From Lepidostoma basale (lineage: Eukaryota; Arthropoda; Insecta; Trichoptera; Lepidostomatidae): 64,000 nucleotides of DNA. The notes beneath the pieces are model-generated. The model had not been told where the DNA came from and did not search any database. It saw only the letters and a program-made list of their open reading frames with translations. The stretch's first letter is position 1, and each line of letters starts with the position of its first letter. Positions 33,515-45,298 of the stretch are shown here, piece after piece. Location: contig JAHDVF020000016.1 in NCBI GenBank assembly GCA_022606425.2, positions 5,734,501-5,798,500 of the forward strand. Reading direction: 5' to 3'. Made by a program: the position numbers and the translations under genes.

Positions 33515-33660
33515 GCGGTAATGTCTGGTGGGCAGAAAGCTTGGCTCTTGATCCAGGGGACTTGGGTTCAAGCCTAGAAATAATCCAATTCCTTCTTCGT
33601 AATAATGAGCTATTTTCTGCTCATATTAGATTGTATAAAAAATCCTAATACCAGCATCGT
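33515..33660 (+). mobile_element. Second SINE family (copy in pseudogene 3' flank)
   Basis: Contains a tRNA-like box B (CTTGGGTTCAAGCCT) and a CAATTCCTTCTTCGTAATAA block. The same insertion occurs downstream of intact Rrp1 at 44862-45010, so it predates the duplication. Confidence 0.6.
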
Positions 33661-33794
33661 ATGTATATATGCCTTAAACATTTTCCTGTTTGTAATGTCT
33701 ATTGAGTTAATAAACTGATTTGAGTTAATTAATAAACTGATAAACAAAAATGTAATTTGAGTTAATATAATTACACTTGGTTATAATTACAATT

Positions 33795-33910
33795 ACACTT
33801 TATTTCACTTAACACAGACATGTTTCAGTTAGAATAAAACCTTTATCAATAAACCCAATTGTAATTATATTTATTCAAATATGAATCCACAACACAAAGT
33901 GAAGGGGAAT
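33795..33910 (-). repeat. Hammerhead-like remnant and shared 40-bp motif
   Basis: The minus strand reads TTGATAAAGG...CTGAAACATGTCTGTG, a degenerate hammerhead-like core. It is followed on the plus strand by TTATTCAAATATGAATCCAC, a motif repeated at 20340, 54622 and 61512. Confidence 0.35.
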
Positions 33911-34039
33911 TTAGAAGAACAATGTAAATGTTTGTGTTCAAAATCTTAAACCTCCGAAAGTTATTTACCGATTGCTTTGAAATTTTGACACAACATTGCA
34001 TTCAAATACGTATTTCAGACCAGTAAGTTTTCACCTCCA

Positions 34040-34160
34040 CAGATTTACTTGGACTTGGATCTTCTGGCTTACAGAGGTTCAGCTCATGTGGTTACTCTCA
34101 CTTCTGATGGGAGCATTGTTGGAAGGTGATTTGGTGTGTTGTTGGTTTATTGCTTCTTGT
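34040..34160 (+). mobile_element. hAT-like MITE fragment
   Basis: Internal part of the 47594/53450 MITE (CTTCTGGCTTACAGAGGTTC through TGTTGTTGGTTTAT) without termini. Confidence 0.6.
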
Positions 34161-34284
34161 ATCTACAGGAAAAATTCCAGTTTGTCCATATTATTGGTGA
34201 GTATTAGAAGTAAAAGAAATACATCTCTGTTTAAGAAAAAATCATTATTAACAAGTTTGTTAAAAAAGTGATAAACAATATATA

Positions 34285-34500
34285 ATGACTTACGGAATCA
34301 AAGCAAGAGCAGGCACTGTTTGAATGAAACATCTCCTTGGAATATAAGAAATAAAAACATTGCAACCTATCATTAGTAGAACCCTTACAGATAGGATACT
34401 TAACGAAGAGGTTCGCAGAACCTACCACACAGGTTACGGACATTGTGAGATGGAGAAGGCAGAAAGGATCCCTATGCACGAGACTCTAGAGGGCCGTCGA
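34285..34500 (+). mobile_element. LINE family C-like fragment
   Basis: Matches TYGI-x-ARA and PTIIISRTLTDRILNEEVRRTYHT-type sequence with frameshifts. Close to the copy at 46148-46400, including the flank upstream of it. Confidence 0.6.
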
Positions 34501-34757
34501 CCACCAAAGACCGTTATTTTATAGGAGACATATCCAGAAATTAAGTGTACTGAATTTTTGCAGTCATCATCAAGGATGTTCTTACTCTTCATTGATTTGA
34601 CTTTACAGCACAAGTCAAGTAAATGCGAAGAAGTATTCAACAAAATAATAATAATTCAAACAAAATAAAACAAGATTTATAATGTGTGATTGCAATATTA
34701 TTTTATTTTTAACTTGGATAAAGCAAAAAGGCTTTTTCCAACATAAATACTTACATA

Positions 34758-35645
34758 TGAGGCATCTCCGGAAAGTAAGTGTACTGAATTTTTGTAAGTT
34801 ACAATTTTTTTTATTCAAACAAAAATTACGTGGTTACCGTGGTACATATGTAAGCTACTTTTCGACATGCAGGTGGTGAAGCGGGGTATCAACTTTTTGA
34901 TGCCTTCCTCGAAGTAGTTTCCCGCCAACCCCTTCGTCCACTTCTCCACCTCCTCCTTTACCTCCTCGTCGGTTGAAAACCTTTTTCCACCCATGTGCAG
35001 CTTCAGAAGGTAAAGAGATAGTAATCTGAAGGTGCTAGGTCAGAGGAATGCGCGGGATGGTTCAGGACATATCATTTAAATGAGGCGAGCAGTTCCTTCT
35101 GGCATTGTCGTGCAGCAGGCAGACTCCCTTTGTCAGCATGCCTCTCCTCTTGTTCTGAATCGCCCTCCGCAATTTTTTTAGGGTCTCACAGTATCTTGCA
35201 GAGTTAATGGTCTCCCCTTGAGGCATATATTCAATTAAAATTATACCTTGACAGTCCCAAAACACGGATGCCATGATTTTCTTGGCTGAAATTGTGGTTT
35301 TGAACTTTTTGGCACACACACTTTTGAACACCACTTGTACACAATCGTACGATTCATAGCTTTATCACCATATGCAGTTTTCACCTCATTATAAACCTCA
35401 ACCGGAGGTTTTCCCTTCCAAATGAGATAACGGATGACGCCGCGTATTTCGCATTTGGCGGGAGATTGGATTGACATTTTTCACGAAACGTGTTGTCGCG
35501 TCGACACTTCTCAACGTACTGACCTCGAACCGGTCTCGTTGCGGAGGAGAAGGATCAGGCTACACGGAAGTGTAGCCAACATGTCGAAAATAAAATCCAT
35601 CCGGTCGTGAGAGCCTCAGTATACTTACTTTCTGGATATGCCTCG
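34758..35645 (-). mobile_element. Mariner element with internal deletion
   Basis: TIRs TGAGGCATCTCCGGAAAGTA and its counterpart ending GGATATGCCTCG, with TA at 34756-34757 and 35646-35647. The minus strand encodes the mariner N-terminal HTH (EIRGVIRYLIWKGKPPVEVY), then after a deletion the catalytic core (MASVFWDCQGIILIEYMPQG, LLHDNARRN) and a decayed NHPAHSSDLAPSDYYLF. Length 888 bp against about 1.3 kb for intact mariners. A terminal fragment also lies at about 34525-34560. Confidence 0.88.
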
Positions 35646-36043
35646 TATATTGAAATATTAATAGTAACGATTTTTCAAAATATGGTCTAATTAGCGGAAT
35701 GCAGCCCAGCCCAAAAATATGTTTTTTTTTTTCATATATAGTCAAAACACTACAAATCAATCAATTTGAAAAATGTAAAGATGCACTTAGGTACCTCAGG
35801 ATTAATTGTTTCGAAAAAGAATGACAAAAGCCAATGGACCATTTTTGGCATATATGCCAAATAATTTCATTAGGTTTGTATCTTTCAAAGAAGAAAATAA
35901 ATATATTTGTATGGATCGATTACCGTAAATTAATACAATTATATTTCTTGGCATATTGGGTATATGATAGTGTGTTGTGGAATTCTATTCGAAACCACGA
36001 AATACTCGTACTCAAATGATTCAAGAAATGTAAATGTATCAAT

Positions 36044-36915
36044 CTATCTATCTACGATCTTGTCTTTCGGGAGTATCAGCCCTAAGGCTATTTCTCCTCT
36101 ATCTGTTGGAAGTGACTTTGTTGGGAATGAGGATATGTTATGTAGGATGGGGTAAGAGACTATTAAATAGTTATAGTACATTATTTGGTGGATCTGGGGG
36201 AGTTCTGAGGGGTTCTGGTGGGAAAGGGGGAAGTGACTGTGAGGTGTGGCCCGTGGTGTATCTCTGAAGGAGAATGTATTTTGGGCGCTTGTGACGGTAA
36301 TGAATGTCGGGGGTGTAGTTAGAAGTTTCTTGTATAGAGGGGGTTGGGTGTGTGGCGACCCCTGAAAGAAACGCTCGGCCAGTGTGTGGATGTGTTCGTC
36401 TAGAGTGGGGAGACCCGCCTCTAGGTGGAGTTGTGTAATCCTGGTCCAAAAGCGAGCATTTCGCAAGCCGGATAACCTTGTTTTGCAGGATTTAAAGTTT
36501 ACGTGTGTGACTCTGAGCTGCGTGACCCCAAATGGGGGTTGCATAGGTGATTATGGGTCTTATTATAGATTTATAAATCAGGAGTTTATTTTCGGTGTTT
36601 AAAGAGCTGTTTTATTCTAACACGGGAAGGAGAGCACTAATGGCTCGTGACGCGGACATGACTTTATTAGAAATATGTGCTTCCCAAGTTAGCTTGGAGT
36701 CCAATGTTACTCCAAGGTATGTAGTTGTGTTAGTCCAAGGGACTGATTGACCAAACATTTGTATATCAGGGGGGCTGATGCGGGGTGCATGTTTTTTTGT
36801 GAATAGAGTGACTGCGCTTTTGCTTGGATGATTGGATGATTTGCTTTTGCTTGGATGCTTGGGTGATTCGCCAGTCCTTGCACCATTGTTCTAGCAACTT
36901 AAATGTATGGATATA
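36044..36915 (-). mobile_element. Jockey-type LINE, 5'-truncated
   Basis: The minus strand encodes TTTYLGVTLDSKLTWEAHIS, NKVMSASRAISALLPVLE, KLLIYKSIIRPIITYATPIW-like sequence and ARFWTRITQLHLEAGLPTLD, then a Pro/Thr-rich tail. It interrupts sequence that is contiguous at the pseudogene locus (28530/28570), so it inserted into only one copy. Confidence 0.8.
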
Positions 36916-37338
36916 GTTTTGTTCAAAGGAAGAAAATGTTTTTATTAAAGAATATCGTTAAATATAAATATATTTAAATTTTTGGAAGGTACCTACCCAA
37001 AGCAATAGAGCGTAGGTAGGTACCTTATAAAAATATTGTTCCATTATTTAAATTTCGATCCCTTCAGTTTTTACGTTCATGTTCGCTTTTTAACTTCATA
37101 CTTCATACCTATTCCGGTTTTCCCGCTCGTATTTTTCGGCCGTGTTTCCTCATTATATACGCGTGATATATTGTACCGGTTTCAGCTGTTGCAGTTCACA
37201 AGTTGTGAATATATAAAAACTTAAATAATAGCTACTAATAACTGCATTTCTTTTATCAGTCTTAATTATTAACTCAGTGCCGGCATTTTGATTTTGTCAA
37301 ATTTCACCAGTTCTCACACGTTTTATTTTGAAGATACT

Positions 37339-40300
37339 ATGCCGCCACCGCGTAAACGTGGGAACCCTAAGGTAATCCTTTTTTTATTATTATATTTTAG
37401 TAGATAACTTCGTGCACCTTATATGTATTCGCTTTTTTCTTATTTTTACATACTAATATGTTTTTGCTTTCAGGCGAGCGCCGAGGACGTGACTTCTGAA
37501 GTCGCTCTTGATTCTGTTCCCGCCAAAGTACCAGCTAAGAAAGGTAGAGCCGCTAAGGCCGTCAAGCCGGTTATAGATGATGAAGAAATAGACAGTGACC
37601 AGGAAGAAACTGTTAAGAATGGGGATAAGAACGCGAAACGCGGTAAGAAAGCCAAGGATGTTGGAATTGGGGATTCCGAACCTGAAGTACCGGAGCCTGC
37701 AAAAAATGGAGACAAAGTTCCAGCAAAGCGAGGCCGAAAAGGTAAACCAGCCGTCGCCAAGAAAGCTAAGATAGACGAAGATGTGGATTCCGACGACGTT
37801 TTACCGGAGCCAGAGAACGTGTTAGTAGAACCTGCTGATGTGGAGGAAGAAGACGACGAATCTGAACCTATTCAAAAACCAAAACGAGGCAGGAAGCCGG
37901 CAGAAAAAAAAGTGGAAGGGAAGACTGAATCTAAAATCAAAAATACCAAAGCTAAAAAAGCCAAGGAAGAAGAACCCTCAAATGACGACTCGGAGGAGGC
38001 AAATGGCGGATCCGAGCCCGAAACCAAGCCCCCAACTAAGCGAGGACGCGGGGCGACCAAGAAGGATGCTCCTTCCAAAGAAGAGGATGTTGAAAAGGTT
38101 TCCACAAAGAGGGGAAATAAAGGTACTAAAGTGTGAGAGTGTTAGCTTAATTTTAAATGTGAATTTCCTTATTGATCACATGTCAATGTGCATATTTGTT
38201 TCCAAAATCTGTTATTTTTGTTCGAATGTTTTTAAAGGTCAACCTTTTTTGTTTTAACAAAACCTGATTAATATAAAAATGTGTGGAATTTTTTTTAAAT
38301 AAATGATACAAATTTGACCAATATTGTCTTTCTAATTTATAATAATTTTGAACCATAGTATATATGTTTGATTATTCACAGAAAAGCATGTATTTTAAAG
38401 GTTAAAATACTTTTTATCAATACGCCTCTTAGATAGTCTGTCATTTGTTTACTAAAGCTCATATTTTTCTCATTTGAATGAAATATAACTCCTAACACTC
38501 CATTAGTGCATTGTGAATGTGGACATGGTTAGTATTTTTCAAATAATGAATACATTACTGGAACCAGAATGTCTTTTCTGTATAGCTTTTGCTTCTATAT
38601 CAAACCTCTTAATTTATTCAGGAGATAAAATTATATTTGACTAACCGATTTCTTAGTGAGTTATCTTGAAGCTGGTAAATTTTACACTCATAGATTTTGA
38701 TTTCTAGGAATTAGGGTAAGTGCATTGTTTATAATTTTTAATAAACTAATCACATTAAAATTAACATTGGAATTCCATAATAGTGAGTTTTAATATTTGT
38801 TCCAATATGAGTTTGTCCATCTTGACACATCTCAAATATATAATTTAATTTAACAGAAGAACAAAAAAGAGTTCATTTAAATAATAAAAGAGTTCATTAA
38901 TAAAAGTTAATTCTCCTTAGAATATATATTTTTAATATGTCAAGATAAATAAACTTAAATTAGTGGAGCAAACATCATAATAATTAATAAAAATTCAGTA
39001 TTTTTAAAATCTCAAAATTCACCTTCAGTGGCTCTATAGCTCATATCGAGCCTTAGCCTCCATCAGTCCTCGCCTCCAAGCACTTCTGTCGTCTCCTGCA
39101 GCCTTCCAGTTTCTCGTTTGCAGTGGTTATGCAGCTTCCTTCCTCAACTCATCTTCACATCAAAGTCTAGGTCTACTAAGGGTTCTCTTTAGTGCCCGAG
39201 ACGACGGCATTCTCTCCACATGTCCAGCCCATCTCAGCCTTCCCACCTTCAACTTCATCTTCTAAAACTTTATTATTATTGTTAATTCAAATTATAAAGT
39301 TGGTGTGATGAAATTTATTGAGTAACTTTTTCAATTTTACAGCGGATAATGAGCCCCCTAAAAAGAAAGCCACCAAACCGTTGCAGAATAAGACATCGAC
39401 AGATTATAGCGAGAGTGACTTCAGTTGCACCAAAACTAATGAAGCGGGAAAATTGTGGAATTTTAAAATCTCGAGTTGGAACGTCGATGGAATCAGAGCA
39501 TGGGCCAATAAGGGCGGATTAAATTACTTAGACCATGAGAAACCGGACATTCTGTGCTTACAAGAGACGAAATGTTCCCAAGATAAATTGCCGAGTGAAG
39601 TAGCTTCGATCCCCGGATATCATCCTTATTGGCTGTCAGGAGAAAAGGACGGCTATGCAGGGGTAGGAATTTATACAAAGAAAATGGCCATATCCGTTAC
39701 CTATGGACTCGGTGACTCGGGTTTGGATGATGAAGGAAGAATAATAACTGCTGAATATGAACAGTTTTATCTGATTTGCACATATGTTCCAAATTCTGGA
39801 CGCGGGTTGGTGACCTTACCAAAGAGACTGCAGTGGAATGAAATATTCAAAAACTATATCAAGGGCTTGGACGCCAAGAAACCCGTTATAATTTGCGGAG
39901 ACATGAATGTATCGCATCTTGAAATAGGTAATTTATTAATTTATTTTTTAGAATTACAATAATTATACTGTATCCCCTGGAGTACAATACTCATTATGGG
40001 ACAACATGACAATTTACATATTTAATAAACTAACTTACTAATTAACCATCACGTCGTCTCTCTGAAAGGGTAGGCAGAAAGAATGGACTGCCACACTTAA
40101 CCAATGCGACACTCCATCCTTCTCTTTTTGCCCCCGCGAGAGACGCGGTGTGATGGGTTGCGGGCCTCATCGCCACCAATAGGCATCTCCCGCGCGCGCA
40201 CACTTCGATCGTCCAACGTCCGCATAATAAATCTAAAACAAATTATATAAAATACAATGATATAAAACAAATAAAATACAAATAATTTAACACAAAATGT

Positions 40301-43300
40301 TCTTTTAGATGGTGTACTTGTTGTCAACTGGGCGATCCGGACATTTGTGTTTATTTAATTTATATTCCACGTAACTGTTTTTTTTAAAAATAAACTGTAA
40401 TTACGTACTTAAAACAATCCAACACCAGCAAAAACTTTATAATATTTAATAATTACATAAAAATATACAAAAATCATAAGACATTCAGGAAATATCACAA
40501 CATAGACTTAACATCAAACATAATTACTAAAACGTTCAGGAAAAGATATGTTAAATGTACTTAAATATACTGCCAAAATAAATAATAAAATAAAATGGAT
40601 TCGCAAAATCCTTTATGTTTGGATACTTGGATACATAAACAATGCAATGTTGTAAACCTTACAGATTTGGCCAATCCTAAAACAAATAAGAAGAATGCCG
40701 GTTTTACTCCAGAAGAACGAGATGGAATGACTAATTTGCTGAGTGAAGGTTTTGTTGATACATACAGACGGCTCTATCCTGATAAAACTGGTGCCTACAC
40801 ATTTTGGACTTACATGAGCAATTGTCGTGCTAAAAATGTCGGCTGGTATGTAGGACACGCATTTATTTATATTTCATATATATTTATTGATTAATTTATT
40901 GTTTCTTGAACAATGATGCAAAACTCCATATTAAATAATTAATATGAGAGTTTTAATACAATATATTTTAGATGGAATGACATGTTTCGCCCTTCTAAAG
41001 CATTATCATATGTGGCGAGAATCAAGTGCGTTCATTTATACACCTGAGTTAATGTAATGGAATATGGTAATTTAGACATTTGAAATGTTTACAATAATTA
41101 CGAGGTAACAGTTGCAAAATACTGGAGAGCTCGGAATCAATTAATGAATTTTATTACAATTTACAATGCTTATACATTTAAAGAATACTAATTGACGTTA
41201 TATAATTATTAAAGTGCTTAAGGCATTTAGATTATTTATCAAATCAGTTTATTTCATTAATAGGCATTACAAAATTAAGGTTTAAGGCATCTATTGAGAA
41301 CAAGTAAAATAATATATTGTATATAAAGGGTGTCCGGTGGCAGATTTCGGATTTAAAATTCAAATAAAAAATAAACTGCAAATGATATACATTTATTTCA
41401 ATAACTATTACAAAGAAGAGAAGTGCGAATTTTATTTCTTAAAAATTATTTTGTCTAAATGTAGACCGTCACGTCAGACACACTCATGGAATCTGGCCTC
41501 AGTATTACGTTCCACTCGCTGGAGAAGTGACGTCGGGATGCCATTAACTTCGCGAACGATATTTTCTTTTAGTGCAGAGATGGTCGCGGGGTTGGTTTCG
41601 TAGACTTTGATTTTGAGGTACCCCCACAAAAAAAAGTCCATAAGAGTGAGATCTGGCGACCTGGGTGGCAAGGGGATGTCACCGAAACGGCTAATCAATT
41701 TGTTAGGGAACAAATCACGAAGAAGCACAATTGTCTCTCTAGCAGTGTGAGGAAACTTACTGAAACCATGTGTGTGAAGAGGAGACAGAATGTTCTCTCA
41801 TTTTTGGTAAAAAATACTCGTTAAGCATGCGCTGAAAAGAAACCCCGCTCACAGTAATGGCTTGCTCTCGACGATTTTCAAAAAAATAGGGTCCGATTAT
41901 TCCACTGCTGGACAATGCACACCAAACCGTCACTTTGGAACTGTGAAGTGGCTGTTGATGTTTTAAATGCGGGTTCTGTCCTTTAGCTGATCAATAACGG
42001 GAATTTTGCTTATTTACACTTTCATTCAAATGAAAATGGGCTTCATCATTCCAAAAGACAGAGTTTACAATTCGAAATCGCTCTAACATTGTCTCGCAGA
42101 AAATTTTATGTAAATTGTAATCATTAGGTTTAAACTCTTGCACAATTTGAATCTCAAAAGGGTGAAATTTAAGGTCCTTCCTCAATATTTCGTGCACAAT
42201 AGTTTTTGGAAGCCCTAGGGTAGCCGTTTTCTTGCGCACGGACTGACGCGGATTATCGTGCAAACTGTTCGCGACGAGTTCGATGTTTGATTTGTTCTCG
42301 ACGTCCTGCTGGGCCCCGGCCGTGAGTCTTTTGCCACCGAACATGTTGCCCGGAATCCCCGCATCCATGATCGAATCAAATCTACACTTTTGGCGTCACG
42401 TAAACGTCGAATATTGTAATTTACTAAATCTTCGACGCGCAGTCGCACACGAATCATTAGCCTTTAAATAGGCTTCGATTGCGAAGGCACGTTGCTCTCC
42501 CGTCCACTGCGATATCGTGATTAAATAATCCGCACGAATGATGAAGCTAACGCTGCCCCCTTCATGCTCCTCCGCTTAGCCGTTACAGAGAAATTCGAAA
42601 TTTAAATCCGAAATCTGCCACCGGACACCCTTTAGTATACTACGAGAAACGCATGAGAGATGGTTCGACATTAGGAAGATAAGATACTTTCTAAAATCAA
42701 GAGTATTTGTCCCCTGAACGTACCTTCACTAATATGAAAGAGGTCGATCTCAGAGGAGACCGCGTTCAGCAGACTAATTGCTCTTCCGACCGGTGCCACC
42801 AGACGCAGGTTGGTTCTGGCAGCTGGTAGGTAAAAATTTATGCTGTCGCTGTCGGAGATATCTATCAGGGACAAAAAGCCGAACACCCTCCAGCACGGCC
42901 GAGTTCTCGAAATATCCCCTGAGTAATCTAAAGAAATGTGTTATGAGATGCCCATCTCTTCGAAGCTGCAGAGAGTTGGTCCCAAGCATTCCCAAAAGAA
43001 ATGCCTTAATGATATTAATGATTCTAAGTATACAATAATATTATCCTTCCGCATTGTGGTAGGCTATATAATGCCTTCTCCACCCGACTCTATCGCATGC
43101 CTGATGCCTAACATCATCCCAAGTGAGGCCTGCTGGCTTAACCTCGTCCTGCAGGGCTCTTCTCCAGGTGGTTCTAGGTCTGCTTTGCTTTCTCTTTCCC
43201 CCCATAGAGGACCAGTCTAGTGCGCCCTGAGCGATGCAGGCTGGGTTCCATCTCAGAGTGTGACCAATCCACTGCCATTTGCATCTAGCGACTTGTTCTC

Positions 43301-44673
43301 TAATTGGCTTTTCGCCTGCCATGGTCCAGAGAACGGCATTTGACACTGTTTGGGGCCAATAGATTTTGAATATTGAGCGAAGGCAACTATTTATAAACAC
43401 CTGGAGTTTACCAATAACGTCTGCGGTAGATTTCCAAGTCTCACATCCGTACAGCAGTACGGTTTTAACGCTACTGCTGAATAATTGGAGCTTGAGCTTT
43501 CTCGAAATGGTACCGGAACGCCATCCAGGGCGAAGCATAGCGACAGCTTCCCTTGCATTTGTCAAGTCTGCTGGCTACATCTTCCTCCGTACCTCCCGAG
43601 CTATCATACTACCGAGGTAGCAGAAGCTGGTCGTGGTCACAAGGGGGACACCGTGGAGCAAGATTGGGGTGGAGTCATTTGTGGACACTCGTAGGTCTAC
43701 TGTCTTGGACCTGTTAATTTTGAGATACAATGATATAATGAGAACATGATCATATCCATTCCAAAAACGAAGTGTATGACATTCTCAAGAAATCAACTGA
43801 GATGCGAAGTCTCCGTACGCCAGGAGGAAATTGAACAGGTGGACCAATTCAGATATCTCGGAAGCGAAGTAACCAGCTCTAATGACCTCCCCAGAAAAGT
43901 AAGGTCACAGGTAGATAAGGCTGCAGCGGTTGCAGGCTACCTGAAAGATGTCATATGGAGAAACAAGGACATGAGGACTGACAGCAAGATACGCATTTAT
44001 AAGACCTGTGTGCGACCAATCACAACATATGGCATTGAATTGAGGGCAGACACTGTCAAGACAAAGAGCATGCTCAGGACAACCGAGATGAAAACATTCC
44101 GCGCTATAGCTGGCAAGACCCTACGTGATCGAGTTAGGAATACAGCAATCCGATAAATCTGCGAGGTCGAAGATGTGGTCAGATGGGGACGTCAAAGACG
44201 GCGATACTGGCATCAACATGTAGAAAGGATGAGCTCAAATAGGATACCACACATAGTTCTCCATGGAACGCCAAACGGACAACGCCGATCAGGAAGACCC
44301 CCGAAACGGTGGAGAGAAAGCTGGAGTTCAGCGTCTCAAAAGGACCCGCCTGAAATAACAGACTCCTGAGTCTACCAAAATTGAAGAAGAAGAAGAAGAA
44401 TGATATAATACCTTAGAAGGGCGAAACATGTCATTCCATCTAAAACATAATAAAACTAGTAGAAGACAGATGTTTTCATTCATATTAATTATTTAATATA
44501 TAATTTAAACATGTTGTACTTTCAGGAGATTGGATTACGCCATAGTGTCAGAGCGCCTAATGCCAGCTGTTTGCGACAATGTTATCCGCGACCAGGTCTT
44601 TGGAAGTGATCACTGCCCTCTTACTCTATTCCTGCACTTGAATGGGCTCGATAATATTTCAAAAGAAGACTAA
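37339..44673 (+). CDS. Rrp1: Rrp1-type apurinic/apyrimidinic endonuclease (exonuclease III family), 5 exons
   Basis: Exons 37339-37371, 37474-38122, 39343-39927, 40665-40845 and 44526-44673 join in frame through GT-AG introns (1596 nt, 531 aa). Residues 1 to about 250 are a low-complexity Lys/Glu/Pro region with repeated KRGR-like basic clusters, as in the N-terminal part of Drosophila Rrp1. The C-terminal part is a complete ExoIII/APE1 domain: [14 protein letters not shown] (metal-binding Glu), [31 protein letters not shown] (catalytic Asp/Asn), [20 protein letters not shown] and GSDHCPL (catalytic His). Family role: nuclear base-excision repair, cutting the backbone 5' to abasic sites. The Drosophila N-terminus additionally promotes strand transfer. 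The last intron is 3.7 kb and filled with nested transposons. A degenerate paralog lies 8 kb upstream. An alternative reading through the exon 2 donor would end after GTKV. Confidence 0.93.
39030..39265 (-). mobile_element. LINE family D 3' fragment in Rrp1 intron 2
   Basis: Minus-strand end with the GAGGCTAAGGCTCGATATGA-type terminus of the 8173 copy and decayed [14 protein letters not shown] sequence. Confidence 0.6.
40030..40105 (-). mobile_element. LINE family A 3' fragment in Rrp1 intron 3
   Basis: Minus-strand remnant of the GCCTACCC..GACGTGATGGTTAATTAGTAAG terminus. Only about 75 bp. It is followed by a GC-rich 110-bp piece (40110-40220) of unknown origin. Confidence 0.55.
40880..41220 (-). 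repeat. Penelope-like/hammerhead-related repeat in Rrp1 last intron
   Basis: The minus strand reads TATGATAATGCTTTAGAAGG then GCGAAACATGTC; the same unit as 14095-14400 and 60036-60330. Confidence 0.6.
41228..43010 (-). mobile_element. Jockey/Daphne-like LINE split by a mariner-like element
   Basis: The 3' end (41228-41325) and upstream part (42635-43010) are continuous when the 41326-42632 element is removed. The minus strand retains [39 protein letters not shown] and [10 protein letters not shown]. Confidence 0.8.
41326..42632 (-). mobile_element. Mariner-like (DUF4817-type) transposon with TIRs and degraded transposase
   Basis: TIRs AAGGGTGTCCGGTGGCAGAT and its complement, TA at 41324-41325 and 42633-42634, 1307 bp. 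The minus strand encodes [15 protein letters not shown] (start), RRL..DAK, then [59 protein letters not shown] and [20 protein letters not shown] (catalytic Asp). It needs several frame changes and has a stop after NSRY, so it is inactive but nearly full length. Confidence 0.88.
43068..43742 (-). mobile_element. LINE family B copy with a 174-codon frame
   Basis: The minus strand encodes [60 protein letters not shown] and [20 protein letters not shown]. It lies in the Rrp1 last intron next to the jockey-like copy. Confidence 0.88.
43743..44402 (+). mobile_element. LINE family C copy
   Basis: Encodes [60 protein letters not shown] and, past a stop at 44154, [20 protein letters not shown] then [13 protein letters not shown]. 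(AAG)n tail. Confidence 0.85.
44403..44520 (+). repeat. Penelope-like/hammerhead-related fragment before the last Rrp1 exon
   Basis: TACCTTAGAAGGGCGAAACATG followed by the AATAAAACTAGTAGAAGACA block; a short piece of the 60036-60330 unit. Confidence 0.5.
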
Positions 44674-44861
44674 ACTTTGAAATACATTCATATTTTGTGT
44701 TTTCCAAATAATTAGTAGTAATTTTTTGTTATACTATTCCATTCCATTTTATGTTTGTACTCAACAGTATTGTTTTGTTATTTCTATTATGAATCTCAAA
44801 CTAAATTAAATATATCCATTTTATTGCCTTTTTATTATTTTTATTAGTTATCAAACACAAA

Positions 44862-45010
44862 TAGGTGGTCATTTAGTAGGCAGAAAGCTTGGCTCCTGAT
44901 CGAGGGGACTTGGGTTAAAGCCTGGACATGACACAATTCCTTCTTCATAATAATAAGCTATTTTCTGCTCATATTGGAGATGGTATAAAAAATCCTAAAA
45001 CCAGCTGCAT
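44862..45010 (+). mobile_element. Second SINE family (copy downstream of Rrp1)
   Basis: The paralogous partner of 33515-33660, with a degenerate box B (TTGGGTTAAAGCC). Confidence 0.6.
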
Positions 45011-45019
45011 ATACATTTA

Positions 45020-45298
45020 TCTATATATAAAACAAGCTTCAGATCGTTGGGATCTACAGCCATAATGACCTTTACACCGAAGTACGAGAACAAGTTAATA
45101 AAGCGAAAATTGGTATACGAGTGTATGACAATGCCTACATAATTTATATATTATTTTTCACATACAACTCAATCCATGTCATTCAATTGAATAAATGAAT
45201 TGAGAGCTAACTTCATTTGTATTAGTTTAATTCATATAATGTGTATGCACTATAAATACTCGAATATCGCAATAGCGAAGCGTTGCTGGGTCCGCTAG
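45020..45298 (+). mobile_element. Helitron-like element 1
   Basis: Begins TCTATATATAAAAC after an A and ends GGGTCCGCTAG before a T, with a GCGAAGCGTTGCTGGGTCCG terminal stretch as in insect Helitrons. It contains a ~80-bp family C-like stretch at 45035-45115. No Rep/helicase coding. Confidence 0.55.

Larger units (their letters stand above)
28460..33660 (+). pseudogene. Degenerate duplicate of the Rrp1 locus
   Basis: A second copy of the Rrp1 region keeps upstream flank (28460-28770 matches pieces of 35940-36040 and 36921-37137), part of exon 2 (from 29206), the exon 2/3 intron, exon 3 (30423 to about 30966), exon 4 (31530-31710, same 181-nt length with both splice sites), exon 5 (about 33231-33351) and the 3' flank including the same tRNA-like SINE. 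Because the introns are retained this is a DNA duplication, not a retrocopy. Lesions are visible. The CGA codon of the KRGRG stretch is TGA at 29460. The Gln of LQETK is TAA at 30641. Exon 3 has a 2-nt deletion plus a loss of roughly 45 nt near 30840-30910. Exon 5 lacks about 28 nt including RLDY. New insertions include a Tigger-like element (29616-30340), a MITE (31231-31487) and a piggyBac-like element with a jockey-like copy inside it. Confidence 0.88.

Noticed and set aside
36044..36544. Long minus-strand frame of 166 codons as a host gene
   Set aside because: Its start matches jockey-type reverse transcriptase and the rest is a low-complexity tail of the same element; it lies in one copy of a duplicated block only.
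37470..37760. Minus-strand frame opposite Rrp1 exon 2
   Set aside because: Antisense shadow of the low-complexity exon; no motif of its own.
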